A DNA stretch of 59,541 nucleotides from Microvirga massiliensis (GCF_001006805.1 NZ_LN811361.1:215592-275132), one strand, 5' to 3'. Counted from the stretch's first letter, positions 8,688-17,840 are shown. The notes: generated by a model not told the origin, from the letters alone. Made by a program: numbers and translations.

Positions 8688-9883
8688 CGTTTCAGTGGGG
8701 CAGTGCGGGTCGCGAAGCGCACCTGGGCGCTCCGGCCAACCTGGCAGAAATTTTCGAAATCTTTCTCCAGGCCGGACTCCGGCAGGGAAACCCGGATCCG
8801 GGCGTTCCTGCCCCGTCCGGCCGGCAGCGTTGCGGCAAGGGTCGTCTCATCCACCACGGCAGCGTTGCCGCGAACGGAGACGACGTACCCCTTGATCACG
8901 TCGCCGCCCCCATACAGCCTGACCTCGGCCTCGCGCCCGGGCTCAATCTCGTCGTAGTCGGCTTCCGAGACGAGAATGTCCACGAAGAGATCCCGGCAAT
9001 CCAGGATCCGGGTGATCTCCTGGCCCACGACGACATGGTTCCCGCCTACGACGCCGTTGCGCCAGACCACGCCCTCGAATGGCATCTCGATCTCGGCGCG
9101 TTCCGTTCGCCTGATGCGGTCCTGCTCCTCGGCCAGCTGCTTTTCGAGTTGCTCCTCGCGCGCCTCGTTTTCCTTCAGACGAACATCGATCTCCGCCAAC
9201 TGGATCGTGACTTCGTCCATGCGCTGGCGCGAGTAAGGGACATCGTTGCGCCCGTCGCCGATATAGGTGCCCCGCTTGACCGCGTCCAACTGGCTTTCGA
9301 GGCGAACCATCTGGTTGCGGGCAACCCGCCCTTCGCCCTCCGAGGTAGCCTGGGCTGCCCGCGCCTGCTCAACCTGGCTTCCAGCCACCACGCCCGTGGC
9401 GCCGAGCGTCTGCCGCCGCTGAAGTTCGGCATCCGCTGCGACCCGTTGAGCCTCGTTGATGGCGATGCGCTGGCGAACCGTCGCGATTTCCTGTTCGAGA
9501 CTGGCCAGGGTTGCCGTCTGGTATTCCTTCAGCCGATCGGCCAGTTCGTTGCGCAGGCGGCCGAGTTGCTGGCGCTGGAGGTCATAGGCGGAAATCCGTT
9601 TCCTCACGGTCTCCAGTTCCGCCTCGAGAGAGGCTGCGACAGCGCGGTTCACCCGCTCGTTCCGGATGGTGACGAGATGGGATCCCGCCGTCAGGGCGGT
9701 GCCAACCTTCGGCGCTGTCCGCAGGATAGTGCCCTCGACCGGTGCGGAGAGCACTGCGAAGCGCGCATTCACCGTGCCGTCCAGGCTCGTATAGCCCGTC
9801 AGAGTCGGGAGGATCGCAATGATGCCGCAGGCGAGGAGCAGGAGGCCCACGGTGATCCGGATAACCCGGCTGTTCCAGAACAT
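8654..9883 (-). CDS. bgsB: BgsB-like membrane fusion (HlyD-type) protein
   Basis: This 409-aa protein has one N-terminal membrane segment (residues 8-28), a biotinyl-lipoyl-like strand (FAVLSAPVEGTILRTAPKVG), a long coiled coil from about 80 to 260, a second half-motif (EMPFEGVVWRNGVVGGNHVV) and a beta-barrel. It is the HlyD fold in full. It is encoded just upstream of, and overlapping, the GT2 synthase. This matches the bgsB-bgsA arrangement in which a fusion protein helps polymer pass the periplasm. No ABC exporter adjoins it, which argues against type I secretion. Confidence 0.82.
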   Translation of the reverse strand: MFWNSRVIRITVGLLLLACGIIAILPTLTGYTSLDGTVNARFAVLSAPVEGTILRTAPKVGTALTAGSHLVTIRNERVNRAVAASLEAELETVRKRISAYDLQRQQLGRLRNELADRLKEYQTATLASLEQEIATVRQRIAINEAQRVAADAELQRRQTLGATGVVAGSQVEQARAAQATSEGEGRVARNQMVRLESQLDAVKRGTYIGDGRNDVPYSRQRMDEVTIQLAEIDVRLKENEAREEQLEKQLAEEQDRIRRTERAEIEMPFEGVVWRNGVVGGNHVVVGQEITRILDCRDLFVDILVSEADYDEIEPGREAEVRLYGGGDVIKGYVVSVRGNAAVVDETTLAATLPAGRGRNARIRVSLPESGLEKDFENFCQVGRSAQVRFATRTAPLKRWIRSLWFSIS

Positions 9884-10492
9884 GAACGGCTACTCGCAAT
9901 GACAATCGGCGTTCGGCAATTCGATCTCATCCAACCAACGAACCGGACGGGGCCATGGCCCCGTCCGGTCCTGGCAATGAACACGCGCACAAACCTACCG
10001 GCGCTAGCGGCAAAGCAGAAAACGCACAACAGACGGCTTGCTCAAATTATAGCTCCCCACTTACAAGAATATGGGCGGAGCGCAAGAGGTGTTTGGCAGG
10101 CAGAAAAGGCTGGAGACCTGCCCGCCTCAAACGCACGCAATTCCTATTGGCTTCCCAAAATCGACAATTCCGACCGGTTTCTTAAGGATTTATGCTAATA
10201 GTTCTCTGCACAATGTGAATACTGAGATGACATTGATTCCGTCGAAGACTATGGTGTGCACCTCCGCCCAATCGGGAATGTTCGTCGCCATCTTTTTCCA
10301 CGGCTCGTTTGCTCACCAAGAACCTCGTACACTTGGCTGACCCGTGCTGGAGACATGCCAGCCTGAGTCGACGCGAGCCATACAGCCGAGTGTTATGCTG
10401 CATTGGAATATCGAACGGAGGCCAGTCGCCCGAGAAGCAGGAATGGACAGCGAGCACGCCTCCACTGTGCCTGCGGGTCGCCGACGAGTGCC
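9884..10492. other. Intergenic region upstream of bgsB-like gene
   Basis: This is a 609-bp gap between the end of the cyclase gene and the start of the bgsB-like gene, both on the minus strand. It holds the perfect palindrome at 9942-9969 and otherwise no gene. The length suggests an independent promoter for the glucan genes. Confidence 0.5.
9942..9969. promoter_or_regulatory. Perfect 28-bp palindrome upstream of bgsB-like gene
   Basis: Two 14-bp arms meet without a spacer: ACCGGACGGGGCCA followed by its exact reverse complement. It lies about 60 bp before the start codon of the fusion-protein gene, and no T-run follows on either strand. An operator for a dimeric regulator, or a hairpin in the leader, are both possible. 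Confidence 0.5.
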
Positions 10493-11899
10493 TCAAGGCA
10501 GAGCGTAAACTCGGATGTCTTGCTCGATACCCCGCAGTTCGGCTGGCCGTGGAACCGGTGAGATGCCGCTGCTCGTGAGAATGGTCGAGGCGTCTCGGTC
10601 GCCAATAACCGATCCCGTTGCAAGGATAGCCTGGGCATCCGCAAGATCCTGCACGCGCGAGGCGATATTCACCGTCTGCCCGAAATAGTCCTGGCGGTCA
10701 TTCAGCGTCACGGCAAGGCATGGCCCCTCATGGATTCCGATCTTCAAGAGCAGGTCCTCGCGTCCGCGTTCAGCGTTGAGCCGGCGCATCGCCTCGCGCA
10801 TCCTCAGGGCCGCGGCAACAGCCCGGTCCGGTGTCGGGAACGTCGCCATCACGGCATCCCCGATGGTCTTCACGATCGCTCCCGCTTCACTCGCCACGAT
10901 CTCTTGCAGCACCCGAAAATGCGCTCGCACGAGATCGAAGGCCGCGAGGTCTCCGACCCGTTCGTAGAGATGTGTCGATCCTCTCAGGTCCGTGAACAGG
11001 AATGTCAGGCTGGTGATCTTGAGCCGCTGGTCGATGTCCAGCGTATCGGTCCGGTAGACGTCCCGGAAGGTCTGGTTCGTGAGAAGCCGCTTCGCCGTCA
11101 GGAAAGGACGGCGGCGGCCGAGAATGTCGTGGAGTTCGTCCCCGGCTATGCACACGTTGGGCAGAACCCGAGCATCGGTATGGTTCTCGAGGGCGAGCCT
11201 GAGCGGACCGGGCTGCAAGGTGAGGGTCTCGTTCAACGAGTGACCTCGGCCGATGACCATGGACAGGTTCCGGCGCTCGGTCGTCGGCTCGCCTTTCACG
11301 TCAATGAACTGGGTCGAATGCGTGACGGCATCGAAGATGATGACGAATTCCGCCGGAAGGTGAAGCGAAAGGAATGCCCTCTCACCGGGCTCGAGTTCGA
11401 CCATCTCGAGAATGATCTTCTCCATTCGCTGTTCGAGATCATCCGGCAGATCGACACCCGAACTCCAGAATATCTGGCGGTAGTATTCGAATGGAGGCAG
11501 ACGATCCGGATCATGGGCCGCGATGCGGCGTACGCGTGGGCTGACCGTGAACGTCACGTCGACCATCTCGTCGAGAGTGGGCTCGTAGCCAGCAGCGCAG
11601 AGAGCACAATTGTATGTGCACTTGTCGACAGACTTGAGTGTAACTGCAGAATCGAGCACGCCGCCGCAACCTGGACACAAAACATTCCAGGCCATCTCGA
11701 ACGCTCCGATCCGGGCGGCATGCAGGAACGCCGCGACCGTCTTCTCCTCGTCGAGCCCATGGGCAGCAGCGAATGCGAGGGCGTTGATGCGGTTGAGATC
11801 TCGATCCGAACCATGCGCCACGAGGGCTTCGATACGGCCCGCCACCTGCGGGTCAGCCGCTTGGCGCAAAACGGCAAAGAGGGTGCTCGTCTCACTCAT
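10493..11899 (-). CDS. Class III adenylate/guanylate cyclase with N-terminal zinc-knuckle domain
   Basis: This is a 468-aa soluble protein. Residues 1-285 form a DUF5939-type sensory domain with four cysteines, CPGC (75-78) and CALC (98-101), that probably bind zinc. Residues 295-468 form the cyclase homology domain: metal-binding Asp304 in FTDLRGST, Asp348 in TIGDAVMA, and the NIASR helix near the end. It would make cAMP or cGMP from ATP or GTP. It precedes the glucan synthase genes in the same direction, but 600 bp separates them, so a direct link is only a guess. Confidence 0.88.
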   Translation of the reverse strand: MSETSTLFAVLRQAADPQVAGRIEALVAHGSDRDLNRINALAFAAAHGLDEEKTVAAFLHAARIGAFEMAWNVLCPGCGGVLDSAVTLKSVDKCTYNCALCAAGYEPTLDEMVDVTFTVSPRVRRIAAHDPDRLPPFEYYRQIFWSSGVDLPDDLEQRMEKIILEMVELEPGERAFLSLHLPAEFVIIFDAVTHSTQFIDVKGEPTTERRNLSMVIGRGHSLNETLTLQPGPLRLALENHTDARVLPNVCIAGDELHDILGRRRPFLTAKRLLTNQTFRDVYRTDTLDIDQRLKITSLTFLFTDLRGSTHLYERVGDLAAFDLVRAHFRVLQEIVASEAGAIVKTIGDAVMATFPTPDRAVAAALRMREAMRRLNAERGREDLLLKIGIHEGPCLAVTLNDRQDYFGQTVNIASRVQDLADAQAILATGSVIGDRDASTILTSSGISPVPRPAELRGIEQDIRVYALP

Positions 11900-12240
11900 G
11901 CTGCGGTCTCCTCGCGTCGCGAGTTTCCGTCCCGACCCACTCCAAGTTCGATCCTATCATGAACCGGCTTGCCGTGGGGAGAACGTCACGATTTCGCCCG
12001 ACGCGATTGCTGCCTCGAGCGATCGAGGAGATCTCACACCGTGTTTCGCGCCAACCCTACCATGACGACGCGTGTGACACTCACGCCGGATCCCGCCGAG
12101 TGATCCCATCGGCAAGGCCGAGGAGTGAAAAAAGCTTCTGGCGAAGTCGTTGCCGGCTCGCTGCTGCCGGCGGACAGTGAAGGCAAGGCGCTCGGGGCTA
12201 TGTCCTTGACCGCGGCGGCACGGGACCAAATTATCCGGCG
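11900..12240. other. Divergent intergenic region between cyclase and selA
   Basis: This 341-bp gap separates two divergent genes and must hold both promoters. I see no strong consensus element or repeat in it. Confidence 0.4.
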
Positions 12241-13677
12241 ATGTCCGCCGATGCGCAGCCTCGTTCCTCGCCGGTCCCGTCGATCGAGCGCCTCCTCCAA
12301 GCGGCTGCAAGGCGGGGCCTCATCGAAAGCTTCGGGCGAAATGCAGTGCGTTCCGCTCTGCGCTCGGTCGTGGAGGAGTGGCGTGTCGGGTTCCGCGAAG
12401 GTGCTGCGGAGCCGGCGGAAGCTCATGGGCTGCTCGCGGCGGCGGAGCATCGGCTGATGGCCGAATGCGAACCGCAGTTGAGGCCTGTCTTCAATCTCAC
12501 GGGCACCGTCCTGCATACGAATCTAGGCCGGGCACCGTTGCCGCGGGCGGCTACGGACGCGGTCGCGCGCGTGGCTCTCGGGGCCTGCAACCTCGAATTC
12601 GATCTCGAGGGCGGCGCGCGCGGGGACCGCGACGCGCATGTGGAGGAGTGGCTGTGCCGCCTTACGGGAGCCGAAGCCGCGACACTCGTCAACAACAATG
12701 CCGCAGCGGTGCTTCTCGTCCTCAGCACCCTGGCGCGTGGCAAGGAGGTCGTGGTCTCGCGCGGAGAGCTCGTCGAGATCGGCGGATCCTTCCGGATTCC
12801 CGACATCATGCGCCAGGCCGGTGCAAAGCTCCGCGAAGTCGGCACCACCAACCGGACACACGCTCAGGACTACGAGGCTGCTTTGAGCCCTCGCACGGGC
12901 CTCGCCATGCGCGTTCACCCCAGCAATTACCGCATCGAAGGCTTCACGGCCTTGGCGAGTGACGACGCGATCGCCGGGATCTGCCGGCTTCGCGGCCTGC
13001 CCTTCGTGGTAGATCTCGGAAGCGGCAGCCTCATTGATCTCGAGCGGTTCGGACTGCCGCACGAGCGTACGCCGAGGGAGGCGGTCGCTGCGGGCGCGGA
13101 CCTCGTGACGTTCAGCGGGGACAAGCTGCTCGGCGGACCACAGGCGGGGCTGATCGTCGGCCGGCGCGACCTCGTGGCACTGCTGAAACGTAATCCACTG
13201 AAGCGGGCCCTCCGTTGCGACAAGATGACGATTGCGGCTCTCGGAGCCGTGCTCCCGCTTTTCGCCTATCCCGAGCGGCTGAGCGAGACATTGCCGGCTC
13301 TGGCCCTTTTGACATGCCCGGAGCGGGATATCGCGGCACTCACCGCGAGGATCCTTCCTGACGTCGCGCGGGCTCTCGATGGCTTGGCGACGGCGGCCGC
13401 GATCACCTGCTGCAGCCAGATCGGCAGCGGGGCTTTTCCGACGGACCTCCTTCCTAGTGCGGGACTCCGGTTGTCACCCGTCCGGTCGCGCACCGCTCCC
13501 GGCCTCTCAGTGCAACGTCTCGCACGGGCTCTGCGGCAACTCCCGACTCCCGTGATCGGGCGCAGCGAGAAACGGTCGGTCGTTCTCGACATGCGCTGCC
13601 TCGCCGACGAGGAAACTTTCATCGCGCAATTGCCTGCCCTCCGCACTCTCCTGACGCAGGAGACGAACCCGGGATGA
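12241..13677 (+). CDS. selA: L-seryl-tRNA(Sec) selenium transferase SelA
   Basis: This 478-aa PLP enzyme converts seryl-tRNA(Sec) to selenocysteinyl-tRNA(Sec) using selenophosphate. The N-terminal helical domain with the GRNAVRSALR-type helix binds the tRNA. FNLTGTVLHTNLGRAPLP and LVNNNAAAVLL are family hallmarks. The PLP lysine is Lys295 in TFSGDKLLGGPQ, the same number as in E. coli SelA. Length is normal. The ATG at 12241 has only a weak ribosome site. The stop overlaps the selB start (ATGA). Confidence 0.97.
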   Translation: MSADAQPRSSPVPSIERLLQAAARRGLIESFGRNAVRSALRSVVEEWRVGFREGAAEPAEAHGLLAAAEHRLMAECEPQLRPVFNLTGTVLHTNLGRAPLPRAATDAVARVALGACNLEFDLEGGARGDRDAHVEEWLCRLTGAEAATLVNNNAAAVLLVLSTLARGKEVVVSRGELVEIGGSFRIPDIMRQAGAKLREVGTTNRTHAQDYEAALSPRTGLAMRVHPSNYRIEGFTALASDDAIAGICRLRGLPFVVDLGSGSLIDLERFGLPHERTPREAVAAGADLVTFSGDKLLGGPQAGLIVGRRDLVALLKRNPLKRALRCDKMTIAALGAVLPLFAYPERLSETLPALALLTCPERDIAALTARILPDVARALDGLATAAAITCCSQIGSGAFPTDLLPSAGLRLSPVRSRTAPGLSVQRLARALRQLPTPVIGRSEKRSVVLDMRCLADEETFIAQLPALRTLLTQETNPG

Positions 13678-15617
13678 AATCGATCTCGGTCGGCGTCATT
13701 GGTCATGTCGATCATGGCAAGACGGCTCTCGTGCGTGCTCTCACGGGAATCGAGACGGATCGCCTTGCGGAAGAGAAAGCTCGCGGCGTCTCCATTGTCC
13801 CGGGCTTCGCACTTCTCCGAACGCCCGGCGGAGAAATCGATCTGATTGACCTTCCCGGGCACGAGCGATTCATCCGTGCAATGATTTCCGGCGCCACGGG
13901 CGTAAAGGCGGTCCTTGTCGCCGTCTCCGCCATCGAAGGCATCAAGCCGCAGACAGTGGAGCATCTCGAGATTGCACGTTTTCTCGGCATCCGGCGCGGA
14001 GTCATGGCATTGACCATGTGCGATCGGGTGGAGACCGGCGAGTGCGAGTCACGCCGCATCCAGCTCAGAGCTCTGGCGGACGAGTTCGGGATCGAAGAGT
14101 CGCCCATCATCCCGATATCCGTAGTGACGGGTGCAGGCATTCAAGACGTTGCACGCTGCCTGAGCGATCTCGCCGCATCCGCGCCCGAATCCCGCGACGA
14201 CGGGTTTGCCTATCTTCCCGTGGATCGCGTGTTTTCCGTTGCCGGATTCGGGACGGTGGTCACCGGTACTCTTCGGCGGGGCATGATCTCCAAGGGCGAT
14301 TGGATCGAGGTCTGGCCGAGTGGTCGCCGCGCGCGAATCCGGACTCTTCAGATTCACGGCCGGTTCGTCGAAAGCGCCGTGCCGGGGCGACGGACAGCGG
14401 TCGGGCTGCGCGATGTCTCGGTCGGTGACCTCAGGCCAGGACACACGCTCGTCACACCCGGCATCGTCGTAAGCAATCGATGGCTCGATGCGTCCGTAAC
14501 CGTCTGCGCGGGAGATCCACGCGGGCTCGCGAATGGTGATCAGGTGCGCCTTCTGATCGGAACCACCGATGCGGCGGTCAGGATCCGGCTCCTCGAGCAC
14601 GATACCTTGCGTCCCGGCGAAACCGGTCTGTGCCAGTTTCGGTGTGACGAGGATGTCGTCGCACCGGTGCGGGAGCCGTTCATCCTTCGCGCAGGCTCGC
14701 CGAGCCGCACAGTCGCAGGAGGACGGATTCTCGATCCGGCATCGCGCCGCCGACGCCGTTTCGACGCCATGTCGCTCGAATCCCTGAAGGCTATGGCGGC
14801 CGGTCGACCCGGAGAGGCGCTGCTCGGCCGCTTGCGCGAAGCGGGTCTGCGCGGGTGCGCCGTCGGCGAGCTCGCCTGGTCGTTCGGCGTCGACGAGAGC
14901 CGCCTTCGGCGACGCCTCCATGAGCTCGGGGCCCAGCCCGAAGGCGCCCTTCGTGTCATCGACCCGCATGTCTGGTCCGACCTTCTCGATCGCGTCGCAC
15001 GGCAGGTGGCCGAACATCATCGGGTCCAGCCCCTGGAATATGGCCTTCCGCGGGAGAGAATGCTGGCCTTCCTGCCGAGCGGGTTGGATGCCGACCTCGC
15101 CAAAGCGCTTCTCGGGCGATTGGTCGAGACCGGGATCCTCGTTGTCGAGAAAGGCCTCTATTGGCACGCCGATTTTCGCCCGCAGGACCAGATCTCGCCC
15201 CGCCTCGCCGCGATCGAGGACCTCTGCCGGCGCGCTAGGTTGAATGCACCGAGCGAGGCCGAAATCGTCGGACAGGGTGGCGAAAATGCGACGATCGTGG
15301 CGCATCTCGTTCGGGCCGAAGTTCTGATCCGAGCCGTCGATAGGGTTCAGCGAAGAGTTCTTCTGTTCCACCGAGATGCGATGGCTGCGGCGCGGACATC
15401 CCTCGCGCGGCGATGGCCTCACGAGCAGCCCTTTCTCGCGGGGGAGGCAGGCGCGCTCCTCGGGATCTCCCGCAAATACTCCATCCCTCTGCTCGAGCAT
15501 CTCGACCGCGTCGGATTCACCCGCCGGATCGGAGATCAGCGTATCGTCATCGAGAAGGGGGCCGAGTCCGACTCTCGACATCGCGCCCATGGACCCACGC
15601 CGGCGGCCGCCCCATAA
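13674..15617 (+). CDS. selB: Selenocysteine-specific elongation factor SelB
   Basis: This 647-aa GTPase carries Sec-tRNA(Sec) to UGA codons marked by a SECIS hairpin. It has G1 GHVDHGKT (10-17), G3 DLPGH (59-63), EF-Tu-like barrel domains, and a C-terminal half of winged-helix repeats (from about residue 375) that bind the SECIS. The G4 motif reads TMCD (114-117) where most family members have (N/T)KxD, so the usual lysine is replaced by Met. The start overlaps the selA stop, and the stop lies 7 bp before tRNA-Sec, so selA-selB-selC form one unit. Confidence 0.97.
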   Translation: MKSISVGVIGHVDHGKTALVRALTGIETDRLAEEKARGVSIVPGFALLRTPGGEIDLIDLPGHERFIRAMISGATGVKAVLVAVSAIEGIKPQTVEHLEIARFLGIRRGVMALTMCDRVETGECESRRIQLRALADEFGIEESPIIPISVVTGAGIQDVARCLSDLAASAPESRDDGFAYLPVDRVFSVAGFGTVVTGTLRRGMISKGDWIEVWPSGRRARIRTLQIHGRFVESAVPGRRTAVGLRDVSVGDLRPGHTLVTPGIVVSNRWLDASVTVCAGDPRGLANGDQVRLLIGTTDAAVRIRLLEHDTLRPGETGLCQFRCDEDVVAPVREPFILRAGSPSRTVAGGRILDPASRRRRRFDAMSLESLKAMAAGRPGEALLGRLREAGLRGCAVGELAWSFGVDESRLRRRLHELGAQPEGALRVIDPHVWSDLLDRVARQVAEHHRVQPLEYGLPRERMLAFLPSGLDADLAKALLGRLVETGILVVEKGLYWHADFRPQDQISPRLAAIEDLCRRARLNAPSEAEIVGQGGENATIVAHLVRAEVLIRAVDRVQRRVLLFHRDAMAAARTSLARRWPHEQPFLAGEAGALLGISRKYSIPLLEHLDRVGFTRRIGDQRIVIEKGAESDSRHRAHGPTPAAAP

Positions 15618-15624
15618 CGATACC

Positions 15625-15717
15625 GGAGGCGATCGGGGTCTGGTGGCCCTCCTGGTCTTCAAAACCAGTGGCCCGCCAAAAGCGGGTGGTGGGTTCGATT
15701 CCCATCCGTCTCCGCCA
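15625..15717 (+). tRNA. selC: tRNA-Sec (anticodon TCA)
   Basis: This is a 93-nt selenocysteine tRNA with an 8-bp acceptor stem (GGAGGCGA against CCGTCTCC, with one G-T pair and one mismatch), anticodon stem CTGGT/ACCAG and loop CTTCAAA (TCA at 15659-15661). It has a long variable arm with CCCGC/GCGGG, T-loop TTCGATT and an encoded CCA end. The 8+5 stem pattern and the long variable arm are specific to bacterial tRNA-Sec. It lies directly after selB. Confidence 0.96.
15691..15717 (+). repeat. tRNA-Sec 3' end, putative attachment site (left copy)
   Basis: The last 27 bases of tRNA-Sec, from the T arm to CCA, recur at 17332-17358 with 25 of 27 identical (AT against GC at positions 8-9). Integrating elements often leave such a copy of a tRNA 3' end at the far side. 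The interval of 1.6 kb holds two genes but no integrase. Confidence 0.7.
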
Positions 15718-15861
15718 CATCAGGGCTTAGGCCAACCTGAGTGTCCGACGTGCCTGTCGAAACCGGTGGTTTTGTGCCCGCTTTCGTGCCCGAGGATACG
15801 GGTCGCCCTCCACCGAGTTTCTCCATAGTGCGATGGGTGACGGGACTCGGCGGACGGACCG

Positions 15862-16218
15862 TTACTCGATGGGCAAGCCGTGCATCTTGAGGAACGAGAG
15901 CTTGTCCCAGTAACCACGCTGGAAGGCGATGCGTCCGTCGCGCACGGTGAAGAACCCGCAGCCGCGAAGTCCCAGCGGATCGCGCCACTCCAGCGCGACA
16001 GTGTCGCCCGCTTCGTGGATGGCTTCCACGATGCAGGTCATGTCAGCTCTCGCAAACTCCCCCGAGAACATGGCCCGGATCGCCTCGCGACCTTCGACCG
16101 GATCCTGCGTCACCTGATGGTTCACGGCATCCGGGTGGTAGAGGTCCGCCAAGCCGTCCGCGTCGACGGCGTTGAACCTCTCGACCCAGCGTTCCACGAC
16201 TTCGCGCGGCGACATCAT
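15862..16218 (-). CDS. NTF2/SnoaL-like protein
   Basis: This is a protein of about 118 aa. AAGGAGG lies upstream of two tandem ATGs (16218 and 16215); the second has the better spacing. The sequence fits the NTF2-like cone fold: an initial helix REVVERWVERFNAVDADGLADLYHPDAV, GREAIRAMF, and strands ending DTVALEWRDPLG and GRIAFQRGYWD. Family members include ketosteroid isomerase-like enzymes and binding proteins, often for small aromatic or polyketide ligands. The specific role is unknown. It lies inside the segment bracketed by the tRNA-Sec repeats. Confidence 0.8.
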   Translation of the reverse strand: MMSPREVVERWVERFNAVDADGLADLYHPDAVNHQVTQDPVEGREAIRAMFSGEFARADMTCIVEAIHEAGDTVALEWRDPLGLRGCGFFTVRDGRIAFQRGYWDKLSFLKMHGLPIE

Positions 16219-16396
16219 GCTCCTCCTTCGAGGGAAGGACACCGACGGGTTGTCGATGCAACCTCGAGCCTGCGCCACGAGACTAAAGCGGCCATACAGC
16301 CCGCTGACACATCTCCTTTCCAGTCAGAGAATGCCCACCGGTATTCGTGACATCGTCCCGCCAGACCAGGTGCAAATCTCACTGCGGCATGCACTG

Positions 16397-17203
16397 TCAC
16401 GCGACTTCGGCCCTGATCGCCCATGCCCTCGCCTTCAGCCGGATCGACCCATCTTCCTCTCGGGGAAGACTGTCGTGCAGTTTTGCCCTCAGGCGCTCCC
16501 GCGCCTCGAGATCGAGGCTCATGCAGTAGCCCGGCGCTGGCCCTGTACCCAAGGTGAACGGGTGCCAGAAGTCGTCGAAGCCCGTGAACACGGTCTCGAC
16601 TTCGATGGAAGTGCTATCCACCGATGCAAGACCGGCAACCTTTGCCAGATTGGTCAACCCCTCTTGTGTGCAAAACGGAAAACGCCTGTCTTCCGTGAGG
16701 TCCCGAGCCCTGGGATCGAGACTCGTCGCAACCGTCCAGAAGGTGCGCATGAACTCCATCCCGCCACCCGGATAATCCCACACGTAGAACCCAATCTGTG
16801 CGCCGCCTCGGGCGGCCCGTTTCATCTCGGCGAGCGCCCTCTGCCGGTCAGGCACGAAATTGAGAACCAGCGCAGATACGATCACGTCCCGGCTGGCCTC
16901 CTCCACAGGCAGGGCTTGTGCATCCCCCACCCGAAACTCCGCCCGAGCGTCCGGCACGTTCGCGCGTGCCTTTGTGAGGAAGCCCTCGGACTGGTCTATG
17001 GCGATCAGGCTCTTCGGCGCGCATTGCGCAAGGATGGCGGCGGACAGTGCGCCGGTCCCGCAGCCAACCTCTAGCCAGTCCAAGTCACCCGAGGCATCAA
17101 GCCAATCAAGGAAGCGAGGCGCAATCCGACGGCTCCATCGCCCCATATACAAGTCGTAGCTGTCTCCTGCCTGCCAAGCGTCATGGCGCGACATCTCAGG
17201 CAT
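16397..17203 (-). CDS. Class I SAM-dependent methyltransferase
   Basis: This is a 268-aa protein. The ATG at 17203 is preceded by GGAGG with an 8-nt spacer; the longer frame to 17371 only reads through the antisense of the tRNA-Sec fragment. The Rossmann motif I LEVGCGTGALS follows near residue 45, then LIAIDQSEGFL (motif II), GDAQALPVEEASRDVIVSALVLNF and RAARGGAQIGFYVWDYPG (motif III). This is the UbiE/methyltransferase-11 type, acting on an unknown small molecule. It forms the second gene of the 1.6-kb segment between the tRNA-Sec repeats. Confidence 0.87.
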   Translation of the reverse strand: MPEMSRHDAWQAGDSYDLYMGRWSRRIAPRFLDWLDASGDLDWLEVGCGTGALSAAILAQCAPKSLIAIDQSEGFLTKARANVPDARAEFRVGDAQALPVEEASRDVIVSALVLNFVPDRQRALAEMKRAARGGAQIGFYVWDYPGGGMEFMRTFWTVATSLDPRARDLTEDRRFPFCTQEGLTNLAKVAGLASVDSTSIEVETVFTGFDDFWHPFTLGTGPAPGYCMSLDLEARERLRAKLHDSLPREEDGSIRLKARAWAIRAEVA

Positions 17204-17331
17204 CGGCTTGTCCTCCGTCCACTCGCGTGAACGTATCCCACGATACTTCTGCGGCTCCTGCAATAGCCATGCCTTCAGAGGATCCGCTATTCGGCTGGCC
17301 GCCTTCGACCTCACACTAGACTGTCCAACGC

Positions 17332-17358
17332 GGGTTCGGCTCCCATCCGTCTCCGCCA
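17332..17358 (+). repeat. tRNA-Sec 3' end duplicate, putative attachment site (right copy)
   Basis: This is a 27-bp near-copy of the tRNA-Sec 3' end, including the CCA, lying outside any tRNA. It marks the right edge of the segment that starts at selC. Confidence 0.7.
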
Positions 17359-17432
17359 TGAGGAAAATCATTGCAAATCGGCCTTGATCGGGCTTTTCGG
17401 TTCATCTCCGAATGTGAGAAGAGCCGGAGTCG

Positions 17433-17831
17433 ATGATCGAGATCGTTGCCGCCGTGATTCAGGACCAGGAGGGCCGTGTGCTCCTGGTGCGGAAGCGCGG
17501 GACGCTTGCTTTCATGCAGCCGGGCGGCAAGCGGGATGGAGGCGAGGACAACCTGACTGCGCTCGCTCGCGAGTTGCGAGAGGAGCTCGGTTGCCGCCTG
17601 GAGCCTTCCTCGGCCGTGCACCTCGGGACCTTCGAGGCCTCTGCTGCGAACGAGGCTGGTCGGCGGGTTCGAGCCGCTGTCTACAAGGTCAGAGTCAGTG
17701 GCGTGACGAGTCCGCAGGCCGAAATCGAGGAGCTCGTGTGGATCGATCCGGACGACGCAGCGGGGCTCGTGCTCGCGCCACTGACTCGCGAGTATGTTTT
17801 GCCGAGGATAGTGACTCGCTTGGCAGGATAG
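17433..17831 (+). CDS. Nudix hydrolase
   Basis: This 132-aa protein has a complete Nudix box, Gx5Ex7RELxEExG, in GGKRDGGEDNLTALARELREELG (residues 30-52), preceded by the strand VLLVRKRGTLAFMQP. Nudix enzymes cleave nucleoside diphosphates linked to another group. The substrate cannot be told. The gene is close to the usual minimal length and lies just right of the tRNA-Sec duplicate. Confidence 0.92.
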   Translation: MIEIVAAVIQDQEGRVLLVRKRGTLAFMQPGGKRDGGEDNLTALARELREELGCRLEPSSAVHLGTFEASAANEAGRRVRAAVYKVRVSGVTSPQAEIEELVWIDPDDAAGLVLAPLTREYVLPRIVTRLAG

Positions 17832-17840
17832 AGCACTCAC

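Noticed and set aside
9035..10198. Long plus-strand frame opposite the bgsB-like gene
   Set aside because: It is the high-GC antisense shadow of a gene with clear HlyD-type features.
17204..17371. N-terminal extension of the methyltransferase
   Set aside because: The extra residues are the antisense reading of the tRNA-Sec fragment. The ATG at 17203 has a clear GGAGG.
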